In this document: positions 35,610-46,734 of the stretch, piece by piece
Layout: each line of letters opens with the position of its first letter
Numbering within the stretch: position 1 is the stretch's first letter
DNA from: Amanita rubescens
Lineage: Eukaryota > Basidiomycota > Agaricomycetes > Agaricales > Amanitaceae
DNA length: 64,000 nucleotides
Direction: 5' to 3'
NCBI GenBank assembly: GCA_015039365.1
Contig: WION01000148.1
Span: 1 to 64,000, forward strand
Program-made: the position numbers and the translations under genes
The notes under the pieces: model-generated
What the model saw: only the letters and a program-made list of their open reading frames with translations
Told to the model about the DNA's origin: nothing
Databases searched by the model: none

Positions 35610-38600
35610 AACATGATGCATATCACAATGCTGCTAATCCCTGAAGTGGAAAAGTTCTGAACGTTTGAACTGCCACAACATTGATAAGGATCTCGGAAAT
35701 ATGTAACGGTTGGCATGCAAGAAAGCAATTTCGAACATTCCTTCCTAAGACTCGATCACCTAGAATCCACATGTTATTTACAAAATACCCGTTCAAAAAT
35801 TGACCTAATTTCTACTCAAATTGGTTAACTGTTGCGCGGTCACCACCACCTAGATCTGTACAGTTTACCACGGAATCAACATTCTCAAGCCGAATCTTCC
35901 AATCAATGACCTCGTCTCATCGTCAATCATTCGCATCAATACCGAATCGCCATTGCAATGCCGCGTAACAATACTTTTAGCAGTGTTGTATGCTGCCAGC
36001 GCATTTCGCTTCTGCCGCATGTGAGCAAACACTCGGCCACGGGAGATATAACAATCTGCAACCTCAGCATGATTCCCAATCCGCTCAAAAGTGGCGCGGG
36101 CTTCACCGTTATACTGAAGAGCTTGGTCATAATTATGTCTCCGAATTTCGAGCTCAACCAAATGATCGAGTGTGTAGCCAATCTGACCGTGATTATTCAA
36201 CTCATCGAACTCGCGATAAGCAAGAAGCAGAGATTTCTCCGCTTCATCGTTGCGTCCCCAGCCGTACTGTGCAATGCCCATTTGATACGTGCACATCGCA
36301 GCTCGATTGCGAGCGCCATATTTCACGTAAGCTTCACGCGCCATATTTAGTAGCGATACTGCGTAAGGCGGGTTCTCGAGCCTCAAGGTCCACGCGATAT
36401 GGTATGAAACGATAATGGCACTAGGTTCATGTCCTCCACACGATTCCTTGGCGTGGTCAAGGAGTCGAAGAGCCTCTTTGACATCTCCGGCCCTCACCGA
36501 TAATGAAGCTAGGCCCTGTAAGCTGCGTGAAACTCCGGGTTTGTTGTCCACCTTCTCAAAGTACTCGCGTGCCGTCGTGAACGATTCAAAAGATTCTGCA
36601 TGTCGCCCTAGCAGGCGATTGACGTGGCCATGGAACCAATAACAATCTCCGAGCAGTGCAAATTGGTCGGTTTTTTTCCAGACACTCTCCGCTTTTTCCA
36701 TTGCCTCAGATACCTCGATGTACTTGTCTAGGCGGTATAATAGCCTCCCATGGCTGAACCAACAATGGGGAAGCAAGGTACCATCGGTATCAAGAGAGGG
36801 ATTAACCTCGATGACCTCAAGAGCTTTGGTAGTTACATCGATGTTCGGAACGTCCTGATATAGAAAATTGGCGTAACCGACGACAGCTTTTAGGGCGGCT
36901 GCGCTAGGCTCGTTCTTCAACGCATCCAGCAAGACGGCCTGTGTATTCTCTTCTTCCAAGGCTAGTACTTTGGATGCCTTCTTAAAGGTTTCAGTTCCCA
37001 ATTCGTGGCCTGCATCTTCGCAAAGCTGAAAATAATATTCGCGCAAGGCGCGTGTATGGCGAGTATCAATGGAATGATACCGGAAGAGATACGAGCGAGT
37101 GAGAGCCTGGACGAGTATGAAGCCGTCGGCCTCCCGGTTTGCATGCCCGCTCTCTAGGATTGTTCTCAGAACGTCAAAGACGTTCTGTATCAGCGGAGCT
37201 ATTCTTGGCAGGTTGTCGTATCGCACTCCTTTCGGCAAGCGCGCAAGGATGCTCAGAAGAGTAAGAGCATCTGGACTGTTGACGAATCTATGGCTCGTCA
37301 ACGAGATCCGCACGACGTCATCAATTCGCCCCAGTCTTTTGTCTTGGCCCGACTCCAGTTGGGTGAGGAGTTCGGCGGGCTTAAACTGCAGCTGTCGCTG
37401 ACGTGCAACGATAGAAATGGAGAAAGGAAGGCATCCCAGAGCTTGAACCAGTTCCTTGACTTCCTCGTCCTTGTCTTCATCGTGGCCGCTAATAGCTCTA
37501 AACATCGCCATCGCTGCATCGACCGACAAAGGTTCCACGAGGAAATGCAACCATGCCACGCCTTCTGGTAACGGAAGGTCCCGAGTCGTCAAGAGTATGC
37601 AGACATTGGCAGATCGGCATTGACCTAATTTCCCCAAAGCATCCGTCAGTTTCTCGATCTCATCCTCGCTTCCTGGCATCTGGAAATCGTCGAAGACGAT
37701 GAGCAAGGATGAGGGGTGAACTTCAAGGTATTCAATAATATCAGTCAATGGACAATTCGTCCTCTTCTTGAGAGATAGAGAAGTCGCCAAGGCATGTATC
37801 AAAGCCTCGACATTGGGTGCTGATTGACAACGCACCCAATGTCGCGAGCGGCCGAACGCCCGGGCTACCTCTACTCGATTGACGAGCATGCGGGCAATGG
37901 AAGATTTTCCTGTCCCAATCGCTCCGTAGAGTGCCATGTGTTTGCTTTGGCGAGCGTCCTTTGTTAGGTTCCCGATCAAGTCATTGAGTATCTTGTCTCG
38001 ACCGAAGAAGTATTCAGGAGCAGCTGGTAAACCTTGAAGGGGCGACGCGATTCTGAAGTCCTGCAATCAGAACGTTATTGCAAATTTGAGGGGTCAAACG
38101 TACCTGGTACGGCCATATTTCCAATACGATATCGAGAAAAGCCGGGTCATGAAGGCCAGACAATCTGCCACCAACCGGACTATATATTTCCAAATCTTGC
38201 GCTGCTCGTGATTGTGGGTAACTGCACTTTCGTCCGTTTGTTGCACAAATTCGTCATCTTCCAACATTTCTGCAAGCGTCTTATCGTCGACACTGTCATC
38301 ATCACGTAAACCGTCGTCTACAAGAATGACAATCAGGTGCGAATGCCTTCGCCGAGGTCGAGTAGATACATGAACTTACCTTTTATCTCTTCACTAGATT
38401 TTGCCGCCACGATTTTGTTGATGGCGGTTCCCATCTTCATCAGTTCCGTCCGCACTGCTAGATTTGTCTCGAGCTGTCAACCGTTTGTTAAATTAATTAT
38501 AAGTGAATTGATATGGATCACCGTACTGCGAGGTTGAATCGTATGTCTTCTAGATCGGTCTGACACTTTGAGAGGAATCGTTGATATTCAAAGGGTCGAA

Positions 38601-39300
38601 GGAACTCCTTCGATGAGTCCTTCAAACGACTCCATGTATTCAACTCCTTTTCGATGGCAAGTAAAGATCTGAGGGAGTCAGGTTGTGATTTATCCTGCGT
38701 GAATCCTTCGTACCTTTCCGCGTTCGCTAATGTTTGCTTTACTTCCGGGGATGGACTCTCAACGTGTTCTGCAATGGAAGCCCTAGACGCGAGCTGTATC
38801 AATTTCTTGGTTCGAATTTGAAGTTCTTGGCATATCCTTCGGTTCTCCGTAACAGCCTACGACATCTAAACAAAAAGTCGACGAAATTGCACACATACAC
38901 ACCTCTGAACGTTCGAGGGCATTCGTGACCACGTGGGATACCGGATTGACAAAGGGCAATGGTATGAATCCCCCAACTGCGTCCAATACGGAAGTAAATC
39001 CTCGGATCGAGAATCCCCTTGGCTCTGATTTGTTGAGAGATTTATCTTGTCCCTGCGAACGTTTGAATGCTCCAGGCATTGGAAACTGATGTGGGAGAAC
39101 GAGGCTAAGCAAGTCAGCATGCTTCCACAGCTAATCGGATATATATGTGATTACGGCAGCATCAGCCAGCTTCGCAGAGGATAAGGTTAGCGCTTCGGAA
39201 AGTAACGGCTGTGCAGATACCGACGGGGAACTTTCCTGGAGTCATGAAAACGCAACTACACAGATTCCTTCCTGTATCTTCTGCAGATGTAATTAACAGA
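35610..39300. repeat. Segmental duplication, unit A
   Basis: Matches 46735-50410 over nearly its whole length in the same orientation. It includes the 3' flank of the STAND gene (GATGCATATCACAA, CTCGGA-ATATGTAACG, TTTACAAAATACCCGTTCAAA), all exons and introns, and the 5' flank (GCTTCCACAGCTAATCGGAT, GAGGATAAGGTTAGCGCTTC). The copies lie about 11.1 kb apart. An F-box gene fragment follows both. Confidence 0.85.
35865..39079 (-). CDS. STAND-type NTPase with TPR repeats (fungal NLR-like), copy A
   Basis: Such proteins act as signal switches in fungal non-self or stress responses. The N-terminal exons encode a helical region (SIRGFTSVLDAVGGFIPLPF, then VESPSPEVKQTLANAERYEG) and a linker with VGGRLSGLHDPAFLDIV. 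The long last exon starts near 38063 after TTGCAG. It holds PEYFFGRDKIL, Walker A GAIGTGKSS, Walker B SSLLIVFDDF, the TTRDLPLP sensor and GCLPFSISIVA, which is NB-ARC order, then a helical part and about seven TPR-like repeats (for example ALLGDCYWFHGHVNRLLGRH, AMCTYQMGIAQYGWGRNDEA) up to the stop at 35865. That exon is fully open over more than 730 codons. The start (MPGAFKRSQG, 39079) and the splice near 38220-38270 are inferred; several short introns are possible there. Confidence 0.75.
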
Positions 39301-39589
39301 GGAAAGGAGATTAGAATTAGTGCACTTGCGTTTCGAACCTGTCAGAATTAAATGCTTTTCACGGATTGGCGCCAGGTATACTGTTCGAACTTTAAATTCA
39401 TTAACATTACCGCAACTTCCCGACGTTATAACTGACGTTCCCACTATCAGTTCGCTGCGTGTAAGAGGATCCGATTACTAAGCCAACCACCACAACCGTG
39501 ACGCGTGACTCCGTATGGGTATCCTATTTTGGAAAGCCTCGGCTTACTTAGCCTTTTAAGGGCGACCGTGACGATACTGCTGAAGCCAA

Positions 39590-40065
39590 TGCTGGTTGGC
39601 AATTTCAAGATCTTTCGCGTATAGCGCTCCTATCTGTCCGAACCACAACTGCAATAATCCCTGCACTTTACTCGCGCTACCTCTTGATCTGCGTGAACAA
39701 ATTCTTCTGCGACTGGACGCACAGGACATCAGAACATGCGCCCTATTAAGAATTCAACGTTTTTGTACGCTCTTCGATTGTTCTACAGTACTTCATCGCT
39801 TGTCACGCAGCAGGCGTTACAGTCGTAGACAACCCGCGTTGCCAACTCTCGTTTGCCGAGGGCTACGAGGCTCTATTGAAGTGAGAAAAGGCATGGTACA
39901 GATTTCAGCCAGTCTTTACAAAGGTGTCGAATGAGCCACGTCTTGGCATACACAAGTTGACCGCAGGTGTCTATTTTCTTGGTGACAGCAATCGCCGGGA
40001 CCTGCGCTACTGCACTCGTCCATCCGCGCCCGACGAAGTTCCCCAGTGGGCCACAATCCAGTGAC
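39590..40065 (+). pseudogene. F-box protein gene fragment 1
   Basis: Matches the first 480 nt of the intact F-box genes at 57.9 and 60.1 kb: the N-terminal WQFQDLSRI, the F-box LLALPLDLREQILLRLDAQD, and YFLGDSNRRDLRYC. A 4-nt loss near 39623, loss of bases in LLSKEFN near 39750, and truncation after the PDEVPQWATI codons leave no usable frame. The same kind of fragment follows the second STAND copy. Confidence 0.75.
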
Positions 40066-40395
40066 GGCTGATTATTTGCGATCTTTTGGCGATCCAAACA
40101 AAATAAGGGAGCAACGAAGCAAGAAGGCTAATAAGTCAGATAGTTACGATATACCATGTCCCTCGATACCTTGTACGCCAGGATCCGGTCGGCGTAAATG
40201 AACAAACTGTCAAGCGTACCACATCTGTCCAACCAGACTGTACCTTACAAATCCATTCGTTTGCGTAATTCACGACGATCGCGCGACATTGCTAAAAGAA
40301 CAGTTGTCATTGAGTGCATAACATCTATGTAATTAAGATTGGTCGAATAATATAAATAGGTATGACCAATAGACCAGTAAATGCGAGATTCAAAG

Positions 40396-42267
40396 TCAAT
40401 CACGTCGCCTAATGCCAAGTCTGCAAGAGACCAGCTTCCTTAAAAATCCCTCCCATATTTCGACCTAAGCGTGACAGGTTAGGCACAAACTCCTCAGTTC
40501 CCGGGGGACACTAACCTGTTCATCAGGTCGCTCAAGAACAAAGCTATATCGGCGGAAAAGCGATGCAGCAACAATGCGCATCTCCATCATGGCCAGATTA
40601 CGACCTACACAAGCCCTGCATCCAACGATCAGACAAATGGACGCAGCTTAGCGAACAAGATGCCTGCTCACCTTGGACCGACAGAAAATGTGTTGAGCGT
40701 CTTCTGCATAAGACTCTGGTCGCGCTCGAACCATCGTTCGGGTCGGAAAACTTCGACATCTTCGCCCCAGACATTGACATCGCGATGGATGGTGTAGCTG
40801 GGCACGCTAAGAATGGTACCTTCGGCGAAGTGTTGACCCGACACCGTCAAGCCGCCTTTTGGAGCGACGCGGGGAAGGCCAATACCAGAAGTGGTGTGGA
40901 CACGGAGAGCTTCGTTGACGCAAGCGTCGAGATAAGGAAGGAGTTTGACCTGATCAGCGGGTGCGACAACATCGTCTTCCGCTCCAAGGTGTTCATCCAG
41001 TTCCTTTTGAAGTTTCGCCTGGACGCGCGGATTGCTGGCAATATGATAGATAATAGCGGTAATTGAGCTAGGGTTGCGTAAGTATAGGTGTAGTATACTA
41101 TTACTGTTTGAACTTACTTTGCACTACTATCCGAGCCGGCAATTAGGAAAGTTTGAGCTTCGGCTGTGAGTTCTTCCGCGCCCAAAGGCTTGCCTTCGTC
41201 GTCACGACCGTTTTGCAGTTTGCTGAGCAAATCATTACGATCGGTGGGGTTTGCCAATCGTTTCGCAACAGCCATAATTGATATTCCAGCCAAGTACCGA
41301 ACACAGTCGGTTCCAAATCGGTATCCAGGAAGTTTGCTGACGACCGGCCTCCAAGAGGGAGGCAGCACACCTATACACATCGAAAAGTCACCACGGCCAT
41401 TCAAGATCTCAACAGCGGGAATGCCGATGACGTCCGAATTTATTTCCTGTTTGCCGTAGGAATTCATCAGGGCTTGTTGGCTGCCATGATGTTTTGGGGC
41501 CATAGCGACATCTTTACCGGATTCTAACATTCCGAATGGAGCTCCAAATGAGAGGTCTCCGATGATGTCAAACGCCAGATAGTTCACCCCTATGACGGCT
41601 CTTGTATCAGTTTCGTAAACCATGCGTCGTGAAACCAGTGCTTACACGGCAAGACATTGAGATAGAGTCGTCCATCTCTACCCTCCCATCCACCTTCTCC
41701 ATCGTTTCCGGACATGCCTTTGAGAGCGAGGTCGTGGAACTGATCCCATCGCTTGATGAGCTGAAGAACATGACGCTTGAGGTGGGGCTCAAACTCGAGA
41801 ACATTCTTCTGGGAGAAAATGTGCGAGATAATCTTGCGTTTACGTGTATGCTCGGGGCGATCACGCGTGTTGAACACGCCGCGTCTTATAGAGACGAAGG
41901 CATCATAAAAGTCGGATTTTAAAGCACCGTTTCCGTGACCGTAGATGGAGTTCAGGGCCTCCGGGTCGGCGACGGAGATGTGGTTCGGAGCAATGCGAAC
42001 GATGGGGCCTGTTCCGCGACCAAGTTAGCGAGCTAGATAACGCATCGAAAAGGGATACACACCGTATTTTTGGTGGGCTTTGTGGACGCTGTCAGAGCGG
42101 TGTCCCATCTTGCTAACATAGCCCAACCAGAGATGCGAAAACTTTGCGAAGAAGGGGCCCGGATGGCCCTTTACACCACAAGGATCTAAGAGCCATGGAA
42201 TAAAGTGGGCGAGGAGACCGATAGCGGGGATTGCGAGAGCTACAGTGAAGTAATTGATAGAAGACAT
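40396..42267 (-). CDS. Cytochrome P450, CYP53-like (benzoate 4-hydroxylase type)
   Basis: Predicted ER-bound monooxygenase; CYP53 enzymes para-hydroxylate benzoate and related aromatic acids with NADPH-P450 reductase. Six exons (42267-42063, 42008-41646, 41589-41118, 41067-40672, 40615-40516, 40464-40396) add up to 535 codons, the usual length. Visible: an N-terminal membrane helix (FTVALAIPAIGLLAHFIPWL), HQKYGPIVRIAPNHISV, GVFNTRDRPEHTRKRKIISH (a strong family signature), the I-helix FLIAGSDSS, ExxR as NEALR, FRPERW, and the heme loop FSVGPRACVGRNLA with its Cys ligand. The I-helix has Ser where Thr is usual. The gene diverges from the one at 42801 across a 533-nt spacer and lies between the two STAND blocks. 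Confidence 0.9.
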
Positions 42268-42750
42268 CTTGCAAGGAACTGAGGAGACATTGAGCGGCGA
42301 GATTTGCTGGTTTATGTACTGCGTTGCTGAGGCCAGTGGTCATAATGGACATTGTTGAGAACGTTGATGTTGCCATCACAGCATCAGTAACCGTGACCGC
42401 AAATCTCCAAATGTGGCGGTGAATGAAACCATTTTCCGCATTTTCGCACTGTCGTTCTAAAATATTCTGACAGAATCTGACCAGAAATGTGTGGTCTTCT
42501 CCCACAATCGGAAATACTGGGATGTTTGGCGGTGGCGCACATTCCCGCTACGTAAGTAGTGGGTTCAGTACGACGCTTCTGCCAGTGATCAGGATCACGC
42601 AATCACATTTGTGACCTTTACTTGTTTTGGCAAGCCTTGTGGAACTTTTTCTGACTTCTTCTCCGCTATTCCGTGATCGACAATCGGTCGAGTTCCATAA
42701 CGCGTGGTTGAGGAATGAGATCGAATCCGCCCCCTTTCATTTCTACACTT

Positions 42751-42756
42751 TATAAG
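42751..42756 (+). promoter_or_regulatory. TATA-like box of the gene at 42.8 kb
   Basis: CACTTTATAAGACT places TATAAG 50 nt before the ATG at 42801, in the divergent promoter region shared with the P450 gene. Confidence 0.35.
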
Positions 42757-42800
42757 ACTATCGGCGCTCGAATCTTAGCAGGTAATCGACGTTCCCGAAT

Positions 42801-44028
42801 ATGTCTGCAACTCGCGTGATCGCTTTCAACGAGGTTGCTGCTAAAATCAACACAATCCATGCGAAATTCAAAAAAGAAGAACAACAAGGAATGTCTATCC
42901 GGAGAAAAGTAAGTTCAAGTTCTCTTCATTTGCCGGGCGCTGAGTAATGATGTGAAGGTTTATTGGAATTGCCTCTACACAACCAACGTGTGGCGAACGG
43001 CGCATGTTGTTCCCGTACCCGTCGTGCCAATGGGTATCGAAAACCCGGATGACAATGCCTTGAACGCAACTGTCACATACCAACTTGACGGTAAGACGTG
43101 GATTAAGCCGCCCCCTATTGTCCAAGACGCATCAGGAGGTTTGTTGGCCTGGCTTAGATGTAACCGAAATCCCCCGTGCTCCCTCCTCGAATGCAGATGC
43201 GGATTTGATTGCTACTCACTTAGGGCCAAAATATGTCGTCCCTCCCGCACTCGCTACTTCAAGTAAAGATATTGCGGGGACCTCTCGCACTAACGGCAAA
43301 CGTGTGTTTCGGTCGCGAGATGATCACCCTGCCACCACCAGGTCTGCGGATTCGGTGAAGCCAATAGTTCCCGGTGCATATTACGACCCTCATCTGCTTC
43401 CCGATTTCGGTGGCCCCGCGTTTCGTCTCGTAAACGCGAAGCTCTTGCAACGAGAAATTGTAGATGCAGAAGGCAATCTGATCCCTCCTTGGGAGATGTA
43501 CGACAAATTGCGTCCAGGAATTTTAGTCCTGATGAAAGTCCAGCTGCTCACATTCGAACTCCCTGACCGTCAAAAAAGCGGACTTCGGAAGGTACTTACT
43601 GATTCTGTGTTTCCAACTTTGTTTCTGATGTTCCTCTCAGACTTACCAGTTCCTGATTGATCGTATTCGCGTCGTCGCACATTCAGAAGGGGAAATGGAA
43701 ATGCCAGACAATGGAAATCCGGGATTTTCCAGCCGTCAAAGCCAATTGGCCGAACGTGACGAAACAGACGATGCATTAGACGCGTTGTTCTCCTCAAAGA
43801 AAAGAAAGACGGGAGAACTGCCTTCTGCATCCACCTCGCAGTCTGTCCCATCTGACTTCTCATTTGGCATCGGCCGAATCAACACAGATCGTTGAAACTC
43901 CGTCCACCAACCCAAAGACGCGGAAAGAGACGAAGACGCGATCTGGCAAAGGAAAAGGAAAAGCTACCGCCGGTTCAAACGATGAAGAAGGGAATGACAC
44001 CAGCGATATCGCCATGACGGAAAACTAA
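42801..44028 (+). CDS. Conserved basidiomycete protein of unknown function
   Basis: Five exons (42801-42908, 42958-43090, 43158-43591, 43641-43844, 43888-44028) join in frame to 340 codons. The last intron is only 43 nt. If it is retained, the protein ends at 43895 instead. Features: N-terminal helix (VAAKINTIHAKFKKEEQQG), a Pro/Val-rich strand region (VVPVPVVPMGIENPDDNALN), a low-complexity middle, then IPPWEMYDKLRPGILVLMKV and YQFLIDRIRVVAHSE, a pair of segments I know from many mushroom proteins and that looks like a small beta-rich fold. A basic Lys/Arg tail (KTRKETKTRSGKGKGKA) suggests nuclear location or nucleic-acid contact. No catalytic motif is seen. Confidence 0.6.
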
Positions 44029-44707
44029 ATTTAAAATCTAAGTCTTATACTCTATTGATGTAATTGTATTCTTGTAATGGCATCTGAAATCCTTACCTCC
44101 GGAATTATGTGACGATGGCCAGGACGTAGCGGGACTTGCGGCACTTGTGCCGCCCTCAACGTTTATTACTCATTCCACGAGAACGAGGCCAAGATGAAAT
44201 TGTCACGCCGTCACGAATATCACGTCCCCATTTCCTTTCTGGGCATTCCTTTCCTTTTTGGCGGCAGCGCACATCCGAATTTCTCCGACATCACTCATTC
44301 CAACAAGGAGAAGTTGTCTGGTGCGTAAAAGTACACCTATCTTAAACATATGTTACATACATCTGATTCGTCTTCAGAGCGCCTCATACTGATGCACACG
44401 TCGTCACTCCACATCAGGAAACACAAACAATGCTACCACAAGCTACATAGCTTACATAGCATGTGTAGTTTGGTAGACAAGTCCCATGTCTGTAGCAGCA
44501 GGTAGAACAGGTGGTTAGTACATAGCAACTGGTACTTCTACATAGCTGTCTGTAGATAGCTGGTAGAACATGATAGAACATACTATTCACCTGGAATTTG
44601 TGATTCAAAAATGTTAATTCTATTCTTATATTTCTATTCCTATTTCTATTTCTATTTCTATCCTATATTAAGTTTGTACTTTAGTGGCCTTTAAATGTTT
44701 GCACTGT

Positions 44708-44787
44708 TAGGGAATTGAACTCTCAACCTCACACATGTCACATGTCACAAGCTAGCTACATTACAACTTTACCACTGCACTATAAGG
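44708..44787 (-). repeat. tRNA-like sequence, probably a SINE head
   Basis: On the minus strand about 78 nt read like a degenerate tRNA. Near the 5' end is an A-box-like TAGTGCAGTGGTAAAG, and about 45 nt further a B-box-like GAGTTCAATTCC followed by CTAA. Spacing fits a tRNA gene, but stems are imperfect and the anticodon arm does not fold well. Downstream on the same strand (44625-44660) lies a short repeat of ATAGAA units, as in SINE tails. It is therefore more likely a tRNA-derived retroposon than a working tRNA gene. Confidence 0.5.
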
Positions 44788-44934
44788 CTACAACTAACTC
44801 TCACCACAATTTACTCAAATACCATCCATTCCCAACATCCACTTCAACATCCACAGTGCACCTTGCCTCCACTGCACCTCCCAGGCTTCCTATGGGCCCC
44901 TAGCCTGCCTCCACTAATCTTCTTCATGCACATA

Positions 44935-45440
44935 TCTTAGTGAGAGGATGGGTGGAGGAATGGAGGAATGAGGAGGTTATGAGATGGGGTATGGGGGAAT
45001 GGGGAAGAGCCTAGGGGTCTGGGATTAGAGAGATTGTGTGAGAAGGGGGATGAGGTGTGAGAGGGTGAGGGTGGAATGGGGTGATGGAGGAATGGGGAAA
45101 GTGGGAATGGGTGGGGAAGAGGGGTATACTACTAGGAGATTGGAGAAATTTGGTAGGTGTAGGAGTGGGAGTGGGTGAGAGGTGAGAGGAGATGAGGGGG
45201 TTGGAAGTGGGTGAAAGGTGAGAGGTGATGAAGGGGGGAAGTAGGAGTGGGGATAAGGAGTGTGGAAGATTGGGGAAAGGGGGAGGCCCAGGTGTGGGGG
45301 AATGTGTGGTGAAAGGAAGACTTGTTGGGGGAAGGGGAACTTAGGGGGGATGAGGGTGAGGGTGAGAGCAAGGGTGGGTAGGTGGGAGGGAGGAGTAAGA
45401 GAGGTGGGGTGTGAGTGTGGCTGTAGCCTGTACTAGGTGA
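44935..45440. repeat. Purine-rich G/A tract, about 500 bp
   Basis: The plus strand is almost pure G and A with scattered T (GGATGGGTGGAGGAATGGAGG-like words, GGTGAGAGG, GTGGGTGAG). It contains many runs of three to six G. Such strand asymmetry may form triplex or G-quadruplex DNA. It lies inside the inverted-repeat element, and the long minus-strand frame across it is only low-complexity Pro/Ser. Confidence 0.7.
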
Positions 45441-46179
45441 GAGGAATAATAACTCAGCAAATCCACTGACTTGTCCAAAAACCTCATTCACAACTCACCA
45501 CAATCCACCATGCCACTACTATCATACATATATGTGCAAATAACTCTGTAAACACCAATTACACATTTTCTATGTAGCATACAATAGGGCAAAAGAATTT
45601 ATGTAGATAGTAGTAGACTTACTAGAATCTACATAGGATACTGTAGAACTTTTAAATCTACATAAATTCATTAAAATCTACATAAATTCATAAAAACTAT
45701 AGCAGCCACATAGTTTTACAGAAACTACCACAGCCTACCAGAGCTACATAATTCACCACAGCCTACCAAAGCTACATAATTCATGCACTAACTACAGTAG
45801 AAAATGTGTTTCCTGATGCAGACTACATCCAAGTCAGTGAAGGCTTGCAGAGTGAATTTAATCTGCAACTTGACAAGTATCAATCTCCCTGCAGGCGATG
45901 CTGGCGTGAGTAACCATTAGACTTTTTCATCCTTCTTAACAGTGGCGCCCGTCACTTGGCAGGGACAGGTACATTATTTTGAGCTTTGTCAGTGGTAACT
46001 TCATCACGTCCGCTCCTCTCGTCTCCTCATGCATATGATCACTGTCCATATAAGATGACTTGATCCCCACGGGGCCACCGGTAATGGTAAGCAAACTTCG
46101 TTACCGATAAAGATCTGCACCTCGGTTTTCTATTTTCATCTGTCCCTTGTCCTTGCTTAATAACCTCTCGCTTACGCCC

Positions 46180-46733
46180 CAATAGGCAATGCGATTGGTG
46201 GATTCGCCTTCCCCAGCGCGTTTGGTCAACTCGAACAAACGCATGCCAAGTGGACGGTAGGCACCGTTTCATCACCATCACCACCGCGAAGGCAAGCTTA
46301 CCAAGTGCTCAGCAGAACTTTGTATCGGAGTCCCAGCCTGTTCTGCTTCCGCGCGCACCTCGGCGACAGTGGCGAGGTGAGCCTCGCTCCGGGTATCAAA
46401 CGCGCTCTTTCCACCCTGATCCTCGTCCCTATCAAACCCGTAGCCAATGGGCGTGTGCGGCATAGGCCGCATAGCTCAACCTTTTATCAGGGCGATCGAA
46501 CGCCTCCCGCTCACCCAGCTCCGTCCTCCTCGTCTTGCGCAACCATCAGCAGTATCAGAAACAGCTACTACATCTCCGGAACCAGCGTCGGCACTAGAAC
46601 CCCTTCAGGCGTAAGTAGTTCTGTTTCCACACAGACCAACACACATGGTGCGATCACTTGGCCTAGTGGTGGTGGCATGAGCACATCGTCCTCGGCGATG
46701 ACTCTTGCAAGTTGGCCCAGTGGGGAAACTTGA
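46180..46733 (+). pseudogene. Fragment of a Ser/Thr-rich protein gene, with direct repeat R1
   Basis: After CCAATAG near 46183 a frame reads GNAIGGFAFPSAFGQLEQTH, which recalls the start of a family of large secreted glycoproteins in mushrooms. Past about 46350 the DNA matches 50920-51260 (repeat R): PRRQWRGEPRSGYQTRS, then LPLTQLRPPRLAQPSAVSET in a shifted frame, and a Ser/Thr-rich end. The frames do not join. I take it as a relic whose 3' part was duplicated around the second STAND block. Confidence 0.35.
46350..46720. repeat. Direct repeat R, copy 1
   Basis: About 370 bp that recur at 50920-51260 with small differences (TCGGCGACA-TGGCGAGGTG, GCCAATGGGC, CTCGTCTTGC-CAACCATCAG, GTGGTGGTGGCATG). 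The two copies bracket the second STAND gene and its F-box fragment, in the same orientation. Confidence 0.75.
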
Positions 46734-46734
46734 T

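Larger units (their letters stand above)
44412..45818. mobile_element. Non-autonomous DNA transposon with inverted ends
   Basis: The ends are inverted copies of CATCAGGAAACACA (left at 44412, right ending at 45818). Both flanks inside the ends are packed with short repeats of the type CTACATA, GCTACATAG and TGTAG, many in inverted orientation. No transposase frame exists within its 1.4 kb. Short inverted ends plus dense subterminal repeats resemble non-autonomous KDZ-like elements (Kyakuja-Dileera-Zisupton), known from basidiomycetes; the class is inference. I found no clean target-site duplication next to the ends. The interior has a tRNA-like sequence and a purine-rich block. Confidence 0.65.

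Noticed and set aside
35865..38066. Reading the long STAND frame as a complete single-exon gene
   Set aside because: Its first codon is TTG at an intron end (TTGCAG acceptor), and conserved N-terminal exons lie upstream in both copies.
2310..42267. A classical biosynthetic gene cluster
   Set aside because: There is no polyketide synthase, peptide synthetase, terpene synthase or cluster regulator; the P450 and oxidases alone are not enough.
45132..45491. Minus-strand Pro/Ser-rich protein
   Set aside because: It is the translation of the purine-rich tract; no start context, no family and repeated low-complexity words.
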